Shown here: positions 35,163-43,668 of the stretch, piece after piece
Numbering within the stretch: position 1 is the first letter of the stretch
How the letters are laid out: each line of letters starts with the position of its first letter
Assembly (NCBI RefSeq): GCF_023074055.1
Contig: NZ_JADPKR010000013.1
Span: forward strand, 310,001 to 374,000
DNA length: 64,000 nucleotides
From: Bradyrhizobium sp. 141
Lineage (GTDB): Bacteria > Pseudomonadota > Alphaproteobacteria > Rhizobiales > Xanthobacteraceae
Direction of reading: 5' to 3'
Notes under the pieces: generated by a model
Told to the model about the DNA's origin: nothing
The model's database searches: none
The model's input: only the letters and a program-made list of their open reading frames with translations
Position numbers and translations under genes: made by a program

Positions 35163-35192
35163 AATAGTACAATTAGATTAAGCCGTGGTCAA
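35163..35192 (-). promoter_or_regulatory. Sigma-70-like promoter with regulon box, leftward arm
   Basis: On the minus strand: -35 TTGACC (35192-35187), 17 bases, -10 TACTAT (35169-35164). A 12-bp box AATTGTACTATT (35174-35163) covers the -10. The predicted start lies about 55 bases before the DapA-family gene. The same -35, -10 and box recur at 36862-36890 before the ABC transporter genes, so one regulator, probably the GntR protein encoded between them, should control both. Confidence 0.65.
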
Positions 35193-35447
35193 GACACCAT
35201 CAGTTTGTCTTGCCCCGGAGCTCCCGCGGTGAAAAGGCATCCCGAGAAGAGCTTTGCTCAACATTTCTCGGTTCAGGCTCTCCGTGCCACTCGTTTTTTC
35301 GCCAAAAGCGGCTTACAAGCAAAATGATCGATTCATTTTCCAAGAGAGCGATCGACAAACGAAGGCCTAGCGGGGGGCGCCGAGCGAGCAGGGTATGGAC
35401 GAGAATTGTGTGGAACGATTGCAGTCGTACAAGCGAGGCTCAAGCTG

Positions 35448-36350
35448 ATGTCTCGTCCCAGCCGCTATCGGCTCGCCAATCAGATCCTCGATTTCATCCG
35501 GGACGCCCGCTTTGGGCCTGGGCACCATCTGCGGGAACAACACATCAGCGAACTGCTCGGCGTATCGCGGACGCCAGCGCGTGCGGCACTCAGCTTGCTG
35601 GAAGAGCGAGGGATCCTGGAATCTCGCAAGAACCAAGGCTTTTTTCTGAAGGCGGGGCCTCAAGAGCTACATGCAATCGACATGGAGGTCCCGGCCACGG
35701 CGGAACAGGATCTCTACACCAAAATCGTCGATGAGCGCCTTTCGGGGAAACTGGGCGAGACCTTTACTCAATCCGAGATCGCACGGCGATACGACGTCGA
35801 TCGTGTTCTGCTTCAGAAGACGCTCGCCCAGTTGGTCAACGATGGATTGCTGTCGCGAAACAGTGGTCGAGGTTGGACCTTCCAGCCGGCCATCGATTCC
35901 CAGATCGCATTGCGCAATAGCTACGATTTCCGTAAGACGATTGAACCCGCTGGAATCCTGCTCGACACGTTTCAATTCGATAGCGCTGCGCTCGAGAAGG
36001 CCCGACGCCAGCATCTTTTTCTGGAGACCCATCCAAATATCGCGGCGGTCAATCCGACTTTGCTGTTCGAAACGGATGCTCAATTCCATGAGATGATCGC
36101 GGAATTCAGTGGAAACAACTTCTTTTTGCAGGCAATCCAACAGCAGAATCGCCTTCGGCGTCTCTTGGAATTCGGCGGATATGCCAACCGTCGCCGGGTG
36201 AAAGATTGGTGCCGGGAGCACCTCAAGATTCTGGATGCGGTCGCTTCCGGCGACAGGGCTACGGCTGCGCAACTCATGGCTGAGCACCTTCAGGCGGCCT
36301 TCAGCGCTTCGCCGAGCTACAAGAAGAATTTGGAATTGGTGCGAAGCTGA
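35448..36350 (+). CDS. GntR family regulator with two winged-helix domains
   Basis: A 300-residue regulator. A first GntR winged helix spans about residues 5-70 (LANQILDFIRDARFGPGHHLREQHISELLGVSRTPARAALSLLEERG). A second, similar unit follows at about 82-150 (DLYTKIVDERLSGKLGETFTQSEIARRYDVDRVLLQKTLAQLVNDGLL). An FCD-like helical ligand domain follows. ATG 35448 follows GCGAGGCTCAAGCTG. It is flanked by the two arms of the presumed regulon, each with an AATTGTACTATT box over the -10, so repression of both by this protein is the simplest model. Two DNA-binding units per chain would be unusual in how it sees DNA. Confidence 0.85.
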   Translation: MSRPSRYRLANQILDFIRDARFGPGHHLREQHISELLGVSRTPARAALSLLEERGILESRKNQGFFLKAGPQELHAIDMEVPATAEQDLYTKIVDERLSGKLGETFTQSEIARRYDVDRVLLQKTLAQLVNDGLLSRNSGRGWTFQPAIDSQIALRNSYDFRKTIEPAGILLDTFQFDSAALEKARRQHLFLETHPNIAAVNPTLLFETDAQFHEMIAEFSGNNFFLQAIQQQNRLRRLLEFGGYANRRRVKDWCREHLKILDAVASGDRATAAQLMAEHLQAAFSASPSYKKNLELVRS

Positions 36351-36861
36351 TCGCATTATGCGCTGTTGCAGGCTAAGGCTGCGATGTGGAGCGGTGATGG
36401 GGCGCCATTTGAATTCTCCGCGCCCTGGTTCTCTTCCGTCCAAGGTCCTCTGAGGACGATCAAGCGAGTGCATTCCAGGGCTAGATAACTTTCCAGCCCA
36501 CGGGCTCGCCGCAAGCAAAAGTTCGGCAGCCTAAGTTATTTCGATCAGACAGGGTCGAGGAACTGCCCGACGACTCTTTGCTATTTCGTCGCTCGGTCTT
36601 CCCGGTTCTCACTGAAGCACCTTCCGGTGCGCGGGAAATGGACAACTCGGCAGGAGTCACGGTGCTACTCGCTTACGTTCCGTCGCTCTCGGGGAGGGGG
36701 TGACGTGATTCCGGCGCGCGACGCAATTTCTGCGGCTCGGGTGGCCGGCGCCTGGGCCGGTGCGTACCAAGAACGCTAAGGAATACAATTTCAATCACGA
36801 TTTTGCCTCCTACGAAGGCCGGATGTCTACGAATTCACAGCGTTATGCCTTACAATTTGGC
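36351..36861. other. Long intergenic region before the ABC transporter promoter
   Basis: About 500 bases after the GntR gene without a supported gene on either strand. Frames are short and lack ribosome sites. No tRNA, terminator with T-run or repeat array was found. The last 80 bases turn AT-rich before the promoter at 36862. It may be a remnant of a lost gene. Confidence 0.4.
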
Positions 36862-36890
36862 TTGACCCCATTGGAAAGAATTGTACTATT
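36862..36890 (+). promoter_or_regulatory. Sigma-70-like promoter with regulon box, rightward arm
   Basis: -35 TTGACC (36862-36867), 16 bases, -10 TACTAT (36884-36889), with the box AATTGTACTATT (36879-36890) over the -10. The predicted start is about 27 bases before the receptor gene. It matches the promoter of the DapA-family gene at 35163-35192 in all three elements. Confidence 0.65.
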
Positions 36891-36922
36891 GTAGCCAATT
36901 AAATCAATCGAGAGGGGTCGCC

Positions 36923-37732
36923 ATGTCACGCTTGCGCCTTGTCTGTGGAATCTTTTCGCTTTTCCTCTCTGGTCCGGCCCTGGCTGCCGACATCTCCTCC
37001 GCGGCGCTGGTTGAAAAGGGGGCGCTCACCTACGGCGTCGCCGCCACCTTCGCGCCTCTCGAATTTCAAAAAGACGGCAAGCTGACGGGCTTCGACGTCG
37101 ACATGATCGGCCTGTTGGCGAAGAAGCTCAGCGTCGAGCCAAAGCCGATGAACATGGAGTTCAAGGGGCTCATCGTCGCGCTGCAAGGCGGCCGCGTCGA
37201 TATGATCAACTCCGGAATGTATATCAATGAGCAGCGCTCGGGGCAGGTCGATTTCATTCCCTACCTGAGGATCGGTACCCTCGTCGTCGTTCAAGCGGCC
37301 AATCCGTCCAAGATCACCGGCCGCGACAATTCGTTGTGCGGCAAAACGATCGCGGTCACGCTCGGCGGCATCCAGGAGACTTACGCGCGCCAGGATGACA
37401 AGCGATGTCGCGACAGCGGACAGTCTGGCGTCACCGTGATGACCATGCCGACTGCCCAGGATTCAGCGTTGACCGTTCGACAAGGCCGCGCGGACGCGTT
37501 CTTCAATTCGACGCCCGGTTCGGTCGAATTGATGGACAAGGTACCCGGCGTGTACGCCGTCGTCGGTCAGGAGTTTGAGGCGACCACTCAAATTGGCATG
37601 GCAGTCCGAAAGGGCGACGCCGCAATGAAGATCGCGCTTGAAGCTGCCCTCAAGGAGATCGTTGCTGACGGCTCATACAAAAAGCTGATCGAGACCTGGA
37701 AGTTTCCCCTCTCCGTGTCGCTGTTCGATTGA
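36923..37732 (+). CDS. Polar amino-acid ABC transporter substrate-binding protein (family 3)
   Basis: A 269-residue periplasmic receptor. A signal peptide covers about residues 1-21 (LVCGIFSLFLSGPALA, cut before ADISS). The mature part has the family 3 signature: LTYGVAATFAPLEFQKDGKLTGFDVDMIGLLAKKL, then MINSGMYINEQRSGQVDFIPYL. Family 3 receptors bind single amino acids, opines or related small zwitterions. ATG 36923 follows GAGAGGGGTCGCC. It is the first gene of a seven- to eight-gene operon and sits directly behind a regulated promoter. Two cysteines (in SLCGKT and KRCRDS) may form a disulphide. Confidence 0.93.
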   Translation: MSRLRLVCGIFSLFLSGPALAADISSAALVEKGALTYGVAATFAPLEFQKDGKLTGFDVDMIGLLAKKLSVEPKPMNMEFKGLIVALQGGRVDMINSGMYINEQRSGQVDFIPYLRIGTLVVVQAANPSKITGRDNSLCGKTIAVTLGGIQETYARQDDKRCRDSGQSGVTVMTMPTAQDSALTVRQGRADAFFNSTPGSVELMDKVPGVYAVVGQEFEATTQIGMAVRKGDAAMKIALEAALKEIVADGSYKKLIETWKFPLSVSLFD

Positions 37733-37744
37733 GGAGGTCTGAAC

Positions 37745-38470
37745 ATGTCGCTCGATCTCGTCTTCCATTACCTTGTCTCGCCGATCTTCATTCGCGGCGC
37801 CGTGATGACCTTGCTCTTGACGGTCGCCTCACTGTTCTTCGGCGTCCTCATCGGTCTCGTCCTTGCGCTTATACAGGAGACGCAGACGCGCGCCGGGCGT
37901 ATCGGGACGCTCGCATATCTCTGGGTATTTCGCGGCACTCCGGTACTGTTTCAGATCATCTTCATCTACAACGTGCTGCCTTCTTTCGGCATCAAGCTGT
38001 CTGCCTTCGTTTGTGCGGTGTTGGCTTTGTCGTTGAACGAGGGGGCCTACATGGCCGAAATCGTTCGGTCTGGACTTCAGGCGGTCAAAAAAGGCCAGCG
38101 CACTGCCGGTCTAGCCCTTGGCATGACGACCAGTCAGATGATGCGATATGTCGTCATTCCTCAAGCCGCCCGTATCGTGTTGCCGCCGATCGGCAATCAG
38201 ATGATCGGCATGCTCAAGCTCAGCGCGCTCGTGTCGGTGATTGCCGTCGAAGAGTTGCTATTGGTCGCAAATCAGACGGCCAGCGCGGACTTTCGCTATT
38301 TCGAGGCACTGAGCGCCGCCGGCATCTACTACCTCGTGCTGACGACAGTGTTCATGGCCATCCAGGTTGCCATCGAAAGCGCTCTCGACCCCAAGAAGCG
38401 CAGGCGCACGCGCCGGGTCTCGTTGACCGAGCGCTTGCTCGGAAGCGCCGAAACGCTTGCTGTACGCTAG
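37745..38470 (+). CDS. Amino-acid ABC transporter permease (HisMQ type)
   Basis: A 241-residue inner-membrane permease with about five hydrophobic segments. The start region RGAVMTLLLTVASLFFGVLIGLVLAL and the coupling loop EIVRSGLQAVKKGQRTAGLALGMTTSQMMRYVVIPQA, the EAA motif that touches the ATPase, are typical of the polar amino-acid family. Only one permease gene is present, so it presumably works as a homodimer. ATG 37745 follows GAGGAGGTCTGAAC, 12 bases after the receptor gene. Confidence 0.93.
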   Translation: MSLDLVFHYLVSPIFIRGAVMTLLLTVASLFFGVLIGLVLALIQETQTRAGRIGTLAYLWVFRGTPVLFQIIFIYNVLPSFGIKLSAFVCAVLALSLNEGAYMAEIVRSGLQAVKKGQRTAGLALGMTTSQMMRYVVIPQAARIVLPPIGNQMIGMLKLSALVSVIAVEELLLVANQTASADFRYFEALSAAGIYYLVLTTVFMAIQVAIESALDPKKRRRTRRVSLTERLLGSAETLAVR

Positions 38471-38485
38471 AGCGAGGGAAACGCC

Positions 38486-39220
38486 ATGCAACATCTGCTC
38501 GAAATTGTCGGCATCAACAAGAGCTTTGGCAGCCTTCAGGTTCTAAAGGGGTGCGGACTTCAGGTGAATCCATCGGAAACGGTCGTCCTGATTGGCCCTT
38601 CGGGATCCGGGAAGTCGACACTGTTACGGTGTGTCAACCTGCTTGAAACGGTCGACAGCGGCGACATCTTGTTCCAAGGCGAGAATATCACCCATAGTCA
38701 CCGTTCAGCGCATCTTCTGCGTCGGCAGATCGGCATGGTCTTTCAGAATTTCGAACTGTTCTCCCATCTCTCCGCAGTAGAGAACATCATGTTGGCGCCC
38801 GTGAAGATCCTGGGTCTCAGCCAGGCCGACGCCCATGACATTGCAACAGACTTGCTGCGCAAGGTCCAGATTCCGGATAAGGCGGATGCTTTCCCTGATG
38901 AATTGTCCGGCGGGCAGCAGCAGCGCGTAGCTATTGCCCGAGCGCTCGCGATGCGGCCCCAACTGATGCTCTACGATGAGCCGACGTCGGCGCTTGACCC
39001 CGAAATGATCCGAGAAGTGCTCGACGTCATGACGCAGCTCAGCTCCGAGGGCATGACCAGTATTGTCGTGACCCATGAGATGGGTTTTGCCCGCCGTGCA
39101 GCCGATCGTATCGTGTTTATGGAACACGGCGAGATCATCGAGAGTGCGCCAAGCGATCAGTTCTTCAACGGGACGGTCAACGATCGCGCAAGGCGATTTC
39201 TCGATCAGATCTTGCACTAA
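38486..39220 (+). CDS. Amino-acid ABC transporter ATP-binding protein (GlnQ-like)
   Basis: A 244-residue ABC ATPase. Walker A is GPSGSGKSTLLRCVNLLE (from about residue 36), the signature LSGGQQQRVAIARALA is near 138, Walker B LMLYDEPTSALDPE near 161, and the switch histidine in VVTHEMGFARRAADR near 195. The sequence is of the polar amino-acid importer type. ATG 38486 follows GAGGGAAACGCC, 15 bases after the permease gene. With the two preceding genes it makes a complete importer, so the operon brings in its own substrate. Confidence 0.95.
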   Translation: MQHLLEIVGINKSFGSLQVLKGCGLQVNPSETVVLIGPSGSGKSTLLRCVNLLETVDSGDILFQGENITHSHRSAHLLRRQIGMVFQNFELFSHLSAVENIMLAPVKILGLSQADAHDIATDLLRKVQIPDKADAFPDELSGGQQQRVAIARALAMRPQLMLYDEPTSALDPEMIREVLDVMTQLSSEGMTSIVVTHEMGFARRAADRIVFMEHGEIIESAPSDQFFNGTVNDRARRFLDQILH

Positions 39221-39243
39221 CAGCCAATCGCCGGAGTCCACCG

Positions 39244-40407
39244 ATGTCCACTTCTCCCGATGCTGCGCGCATGAAGCGCGAACTGGCGAGCCTCATCGCT
39301 ATTGACACCCAGAATCCTCCAGGCCATGAGGCGAAAGCCGCAGCCTATGTGCAACAGCTCCTGAAAGCGGAAGGATTCGAGGTCTCGCACCAGGAATACA
39401 AGCCTGGGCGTATCAATGTCATTGCACGCTTGGACAACGGTGCTGGACCTACATTCGCATTCAACACCCATATGGATGTCGTGCCGGTGGGCGAGGGCTG
39501 GTCGTCCGACCCATTCACTCTTACCGAGAGGGATGGTCGATTTTACGGCCGCGGTGCCTGTGACTGCAAAGGACCGCTTGCGTCCATGCTGGAAGCAATG
39601 CGCATGCTCAAAACCGAGCGTGGCGCCTGGTCGGGAACGCTGCTCGGCATCTTCGTCGCCGACGAGGAGATAGCGAGCGAGGGCGCCAAGTTCTACGCTG
39701 CGGGCCGCCCGAAGATTGACTTTGCGGTCGTGGGCGAGCCGACCTCGAACGCGACGTTCACCGCGCACAAGGGCAGCCTGCGCCCGGTCGTGCGGGTGCA
39801 CGGCGTCACCGCGCATTCAGGCACGCCTCACCTCGGCGAGAACGCGATCTATCGAGCCGGCGAATTTTTGCGGCTCATCGCGGAGCATCACGAGAAGGTC
39901 GTACGTCACCGTAGTCATCCTCTCGTCGGCAGCGCGAGCGTCACCGTCACGAGAATCAATGGCGGTCACGCCGATAATGTGCTGCCGGGAAGCTGCGATC
40001 TTCTCGTCGATCGCCGGATGGTGCCCGGAGAATCCGAGGAGGTAGTCAAGCGGGAGCTTGGTGATCTGCTTACAGTGGCCCGGGAGCGCTTTGGGGTGCG
40101 AGCCGAGATCGTCGACTACAAGGCCACGACTGGCGGAGCGACGAATACTCCGGTGGAGAGCCCCATTGCGCAGGCGAGCCTCGCCGCAAGCAGGGCCCAC
40201 GGCGTTGCCAAGCCTGGACCCTTCGGCTTTCAGGGCGGCTGCGACCTCGTGCATTTCGCGAGCATCGGTGCACAGGGAACTGTCATTGGACCCGGCGACC
40301 TCGCCGTCGCCCACAAGCCCGATGAATTTGTTCCAATCGATGAGTTCATCACCTCAAGCCTGATCTACCGCGATGTGGCGAAGGCCATGCTGCGAAACGG
40401 GGGCTGA
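39244..40407 (+). CDS. M20 family metallohydrolase (ArgE/DapE-like)
   Basis: A 387-residue M20 enzyme. Metal and catalytic residues are visible: His and Asp in NTHMDVVPVGEGW near residues 77-81, the bridging Asp in GRGACDCKGPL near 112, the Glu-Glu pair in VADEEIASEG near 143, and the final His in AVAHKPDEF near 357; a dimerisation lid lies between. Members remove acyl groups from N-acylated amino acids or split dipeptides. ATG 39244 follows CGGAGTCCACCG, 23 bases after the ATPase gene. It likely deacylates the imported compound or a ring-opened intermediate of it. Confidence 0.92.
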   Translation: MSTSPDAARMKRELASLIAIDTQNPPGHEAKAAAYVQQLLKAEGFEVSHQEYKPGRINVIARLDNGAGPTFAFNTHMDVVPVGEGWSSDPFTLTERDGRFYGRGACDCKGPLASMLEAMRMLKTERGAWSGTLLGIFVADEEIASEGAKFYAAGRPKIDFAVVGEPTSNATFTAHKGSLRPVVRVHGVTAHSGTPHLGENAIYRAGEFLRLIAEHHEKVVRHRSHPLVGSASVTVTRINGGHADNVLPGSCDLLVDRRMVPGESEEVVKRELGDLLTVARERFGVRAEIVDYKATTGGATNTPVESPIAQASLAASRAHGVAKPGPFGFQGGCDLVHFASIGAQGTVIGPGDLAVAHKPDEFVPIDEFITSSLIYRDVAKAMLRNGG

Positions 40408-40411
40408 GCCA

Positions 40412-41500
40412 TTGCGCGTCTCCCTCCATTCCGCGCATTTGCACTATGGCGGTGGGCTTGCCCTCCATACGGCCTCCTCGGGCCGGATAGTGCATCTGTC
40501 GGAACTCTATTTGCGTCTGGATGACGGAACGTCAGTCGGTGTCGGCGAGGTGCGTGCCAACATCTCCTATCTCAACGGCTTCTCCGAGGAGTACGTCGTC
40601 GAGAAGACTGTTTCGGCAATCAGCTCGATCGATTGGAAGCGCGATCCGGCAGAGTTGCTCGCCAGTCTGAAGGATTCGGCAGCGCCGCTGATTGCGCCGG
40701 TGCGTTGTCTGATCGATTGCGCCCTACATGATCTCGTGGCGCGTCGCGCCAAAAAGAGCGTTGCGGCATGGCTCGGCGCCAATGAGCCGACCGTCGCCGC
40801 AAAGACGAACCAAACGCTGTTCTGGTCGTCCATGCAGGATTTCCTCGAGCGGGCGCAGTCCTACGTTGATCGCGGCTACGTGGATCTCAAAGTGCGCGTG
40901 GCCGCCGGTGACTTCGCTGAAGATGTAAAACGGATCGCTGCCTTGCGCGCGCGCTTCGGCAGTCAAATCAAGATCGCGGCGGACGCAAATGGACGCTGGA
41001 GTAGCGCGGAGGCGATCGAAAAGCTCGATGCGTTGGCCGGTTACGATCTTAGATACGTCGAACAGCCGGTCGCCCCGAACGATTGGAACGCAATCGACCG
41101 TCTCGCCGACAAAACTCCGATACCAGTGATGCTCGATGAGAGTATCGCGGGCGCGAAGGACGTAACGAGCGTTTGCGGATACGGTGGCCGGATTTTGGCT
41201 CATCTCAAGCTCGTGAAGCTCGGGGGAATTGGTCCGACCATAGCGGCTGCGCAAGAGCTTTCCGCGGCCGGCGTGCCGTTCATGATTGGCCAGATGAATG
41301 AAGGCGCCGCGGCTACCTCAGCGGCCCTTCAGGTCGCTTGCGCGGTGCGGCCCGCCTTCGCCGAACTCTACGGAGCCGATGGGCTCGTTGACGATCCAAT
41401 CACAGGCATTTCTTACGCCGCAGGCGCGGTGCATGCCGATCACGCAACTGGCCTCGGCGTCGTCTTCGACCCTGCGGTCACCCAACTCATCGGAGCATAA
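40412..41500 (+). CDS. Mandelate racemase/muconate lactonizing enzyme family protein
   Basis: A 362-residue enolase-superfamily enzyme. Metal ligands appear in order: D in ADANGRW near residue 191, E in YVEQPVAP near 217 and D in MLDESIAG near 242. The base motif on strand 2 is DLKVRV (K-x-R, where the MLE subgroup has K-x-K), and strand 6 carries HLKLVKLGG with the second lysine, so both faces of the active site have a lysine. This fits muconate lactonizing/dipeptide epimerase/N-succinylamino acid racemase chemistry. TTG 40412 is chosen from GGGGGCTGAGCCA just before it; it starts 5 bases after the M20 stop. In this amino-acid locus racemisation or epimerisation of an N-acyl amino acid is the best guess. 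Confidence 0.9.
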   Translation: MRVSLHSAHLHYGGGLALHTASSGRIVHLSELYLRLDDGTSVGVGEVRANISYLNGFSEEYVVEKTVSAISSIDWKRDPAELLASLKDSAAPLIAPVRCLIDCALHDLVARRAKKSVAAWLGANEPTVAAKTNQTLFWSSMQDFLERAQSYVDRGYVDLKVRVAAGDFAEDVKRIAALRARFGSQIKIAADANGRWSSAEAIEKLDALAGYDLRYVEQPVAPNDWNAIDRLADKTPIPVMLDESIAGAKDVTSVCGYGGRILAHLKLVKLGGIGPTIAAAQELSAAGVPFMIGQMNEGAAATSAALQVACAVRPAFAELYGADGLVDDPITGISYAAGAVHADHATGLGVVFDPAVTQLIGA

Positions 41501-41503
41501 GAC

Positions 41504-42676
41504 ATGAGCAACCAAGCCGTTCAACAGGGCGCCGAGTCGGCATTCCCAAAGGCGGAATATGATCAGAGGGTCGCACGCGCTCGCAAGTTGCTGGCCGGCG
41601 CCGGAATTGATGTCATGGTCGTCACCGGCCCCGAAAACATCTTCTATCTCACTGGGCAACAGACGCCCGGCTATTATACGTTCCAGGCACTCGTCCTTCC
41701 GGTGGAGGGCGAGCCTGCCTTCGTGATCCGGCAGCTCGAGTATTTCAATTTCATCTCGAACACCTTCATTGCCAATGCGGAAGTCTATCAGGACGGCGAT
41801 CAGCCGGTGGATTTCCTCGTCAACGTCATCAAGAGCAAAGGCTGGGCATCGAAGCGCATCGCTATCGACAAGCGCGGCTGGTTCCTCCCGATCGCCACTT
41901 ATGAAGCGCTTCAAGCCAAACTCGGCACGATTCATGACGGTGCCGGCATCATCGAGCAGCTCCGTGTGGTGAAATCGGCGGCCGAACTCGAAAAGCTCGC
42001 CAAGGCGGCCTCCTACGTCGAAGTGGGCATGCGCGCGGGCCTGAATGCCGTGAGGGTCGGGGCGACTGAGAACGATCTCGTCGCGGCCATGATGGGGTCG
42101 TCGATCGCCGCCGGTTCGGAATATGTCGGCATGGAGCCCCTGGTTTCGGCCGGCCGGCGCTCCGGCGTGCCACACGGCACCTGGCGTCGCGGACGGCTCG
42201 CGAACGACCAGCCGGTGTTCCTCGAAATGGCAGCATGTCACGATCGCTACCACGCCGCCCTCATGCGGTCGGCATGGCTGGGGGCGATGCCGCAGGTCGC
42301 GACCGACATGGAGAAGACCTGTCAGGAAGGACTTGAGGCCGCAATCCAGGCCATCCGTCCCGGCGCGCCTTGCGAAGCGGCTCACAATGCCTGCCAGAAG
42401 GTGATTGATCGGGCCGGCTATACCGAGAACTTCAAGAAGCGCGCCGGTTACAGCGTCGGCATTTCGTTCGCGCCCGATTGGGGTGAGGGCGGTATTCTCA
42501 GCCTCTACACCGGCGTCACCACCGAGCTTCGTCAAGGCATGACGTTCCACATTCCAGTGGCACTCCGCGTATTCGGTCAGTTCACGGTCGGCGTTAGCGA
42601 GACGGTCGTGGTCACTGAAACGGGATGCAAGTCGCTCAGCGCAATCGATCGGCCGATCCTGCGGATTCCGGGCTGA
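41504..42676 (+). CDS. M24 (pita-bread fold) protein, creatinase/ectoine hydrolase (DoeA)-like
   Basis: A 390-residue pita-bread fold protein. Metal ligands of M24 peptidases are altered: the first Asp is E241 in VFLEMAACHDRYH, the second is replaced by Ala (A252 in RYHAALMRS), and the usual GHGIG-x3-HE region reads GYSVGISFAPDWGEGG. This pattern is known in creatinase and the ectoine hydrolase DoeA/EutD, which hydrolyse C-N bonds without metal. So the protein may hydrolyse an amidine, guanidine or cyclic amide rather than a Pro peptide. ATG 41504 follows CGGAGCATAAGAC, three bases after the enolase-family stop. No doeB, doeC or eutBC genes are nearby, so classical ectoine use is not indicated. 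Confidence 0.87.
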   Translation: MSNQAVQQGAESAFPKAEYDQRVARARKLLAGAGIDVMVVTGPENIFYLTGQQTPGYYTFQALVLPVEGEPAFVIRQLEYFNFISNTFIANAEVYQDGDQPVDFLVNVIKSKGWASKRIAIDKRGWFLPIATYEALQAKLGTIHDGAGIIEQLRVVKSAAELEKLAKAASYVEVGMRAGLNAVRVGATENDLVAAMMGSSIAAGSEYVGMEPLVSAGRRSGVPHGTWRRGRLANDQPVFLEMAACHDRYHAALMRSAWLGAMPQVATDMEKTCQEGLEAAIQAIRPGAPCEAAHNACQKVIDRAGYTENFKKRAGYSVGISFAPDWGEGGILSLYTGVTTELRQGMTFHIPVALRVFGQFTVGVSETVVVTETGCKSLSAIDRPILRIPG

Positions 42677-42715
42677 CGAAAAGAGCTCCAACAAATCTTC
42701 TCGAGGAAAAACACC

Positions 42716-43612
42716 ATGAAAGACATCGCGGAATGCAGCGCGCGTCTGCACGGACTATTCAATATCACCGTTACACCGTTCAAGGCCGACGGTGCGTTCG
42801 ACTATGCGGCCTTGGCCGAGAACATCGAACGTGTGATCGGCCTCGGCTTCGATGGCATCCTGATCGGCGGCACCTACGGCGAGTTTCCGGTCATGTCACC
42901 GGACGAACGCGCCAACTTGTTCCGCAAAGTCATGGATATTGTGGGCGACAAGGTCCCGGTCATGCTTTGCAGCGCCGGTTCCGATGCTCGTGTCGTGCGG
43001 GATTTAACCAAGCTGGCCGGCGATCTTGGCGGATTGCCGATGGTCACGCCACCTTACGTATCGGAAATTACGGATGATCAGATCGTTGCTTTTTTCCGCG
43101 AGATGACGCCGCTGTCGCGGACAGGCGTGTTGATCTACAACGCGCCAGGCATTGGCGTGAATCTGCCCGCATCGGTCATCGAGCAGATCGCGGATATCCA
43201 AGGCGTAGTCGGTATCAAGCAGGGCGATCTGAGCCCCACGGTTATCGACGTTCTTGCCAACCGGCTCAAGGGCCGCATCAAGCTGTTCTGCGCATCAGAT
43301 CTCGCCTTCCTCGGGCCAATGATGTGTGGCTTCGACGGCATCAGTTCGACGAACAGCTGTGCACTTCCCGAGATCATTCTCAAGACCTTCCGGGCCGTTG
43401 AAGGCGGGGACGCTGCGACCGCCCGTGAATTGCACCGGTCCTGGTATCCGCTTCGCGAGCTTGCTCGTCGCTTTGGCCAACCCCAAACGACGAAGGCTGC
43501 GATGAACGCTCGCGGCTTCAAAGGCGGCAGCGTGCGCCGTCCGTTGCTCGATCTCGAAGGTGCCCCCTTGGCCGCCGTCAAAGCCGCAACGACGAAAATT
43601 ACGTCGGCTTAA
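42716..43612 (+). CDS. Dihydrodipicolinate synthase/N-acetylneuraminate lyase family protein, copy 2
   Basis: A 298-residue DapA-family TIM barrel. The start GLFNITVTPFKADGAFDYAAL, GGTYGEFPVMS near residue 50, proton-shuttle tyrosine in VLIYNAPG near 139 and Schiff-base lysine in VGIKQGDLS near 168 are present. The substrate-binding loop T-Y-G-E differs from the T-G-E of true DapA. ATG 42716 follows CGAGGAAAAACACC. It is in the operon after the M24 gene, so it may cleave a 2-oxo acid aldol produced further down the route, likely after transamination by the next gene. Confidence 0.9.
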   Translation: MKDIAECSARLHGLFNITVTPFKADGAFDYAALAENIERVIGLGFDGILIGGTYGEFPVMSPDERANLFRKVMDIVGDKVPVMLCSAGSDARVVRDLTKLAGDLGGLPMVTPPYVSEITDDQIVAFFREMTPLSRTGVLIYNAPGIGVNLPASVIEQIADIQGVVGIKQGDLSPTVIDVLANRLKGRIKLFCASDLAFLGPMMCGFDGISSTNSCALPEIILKTFRAVEGGDAATARELHRSWYPLRELARRFGQPQTTKAAMNARGFKGGSVRRPLLDLEGAPLAAVKAATTKITSA

Positions 43613-43668
43613 TCAACATTGGTATCTGCTTAATCGATGGCGCCCGTGCCGGGTCCGGAGAACCAGCC

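Noticed and set aside
41318..42751. Long minus-strand open frame opposite the enolase-family and M24 genes
   Set aside because: Plus-strand frames carry metal-site and fold motifs and good ribosome sites; the antisense product has no known motif.
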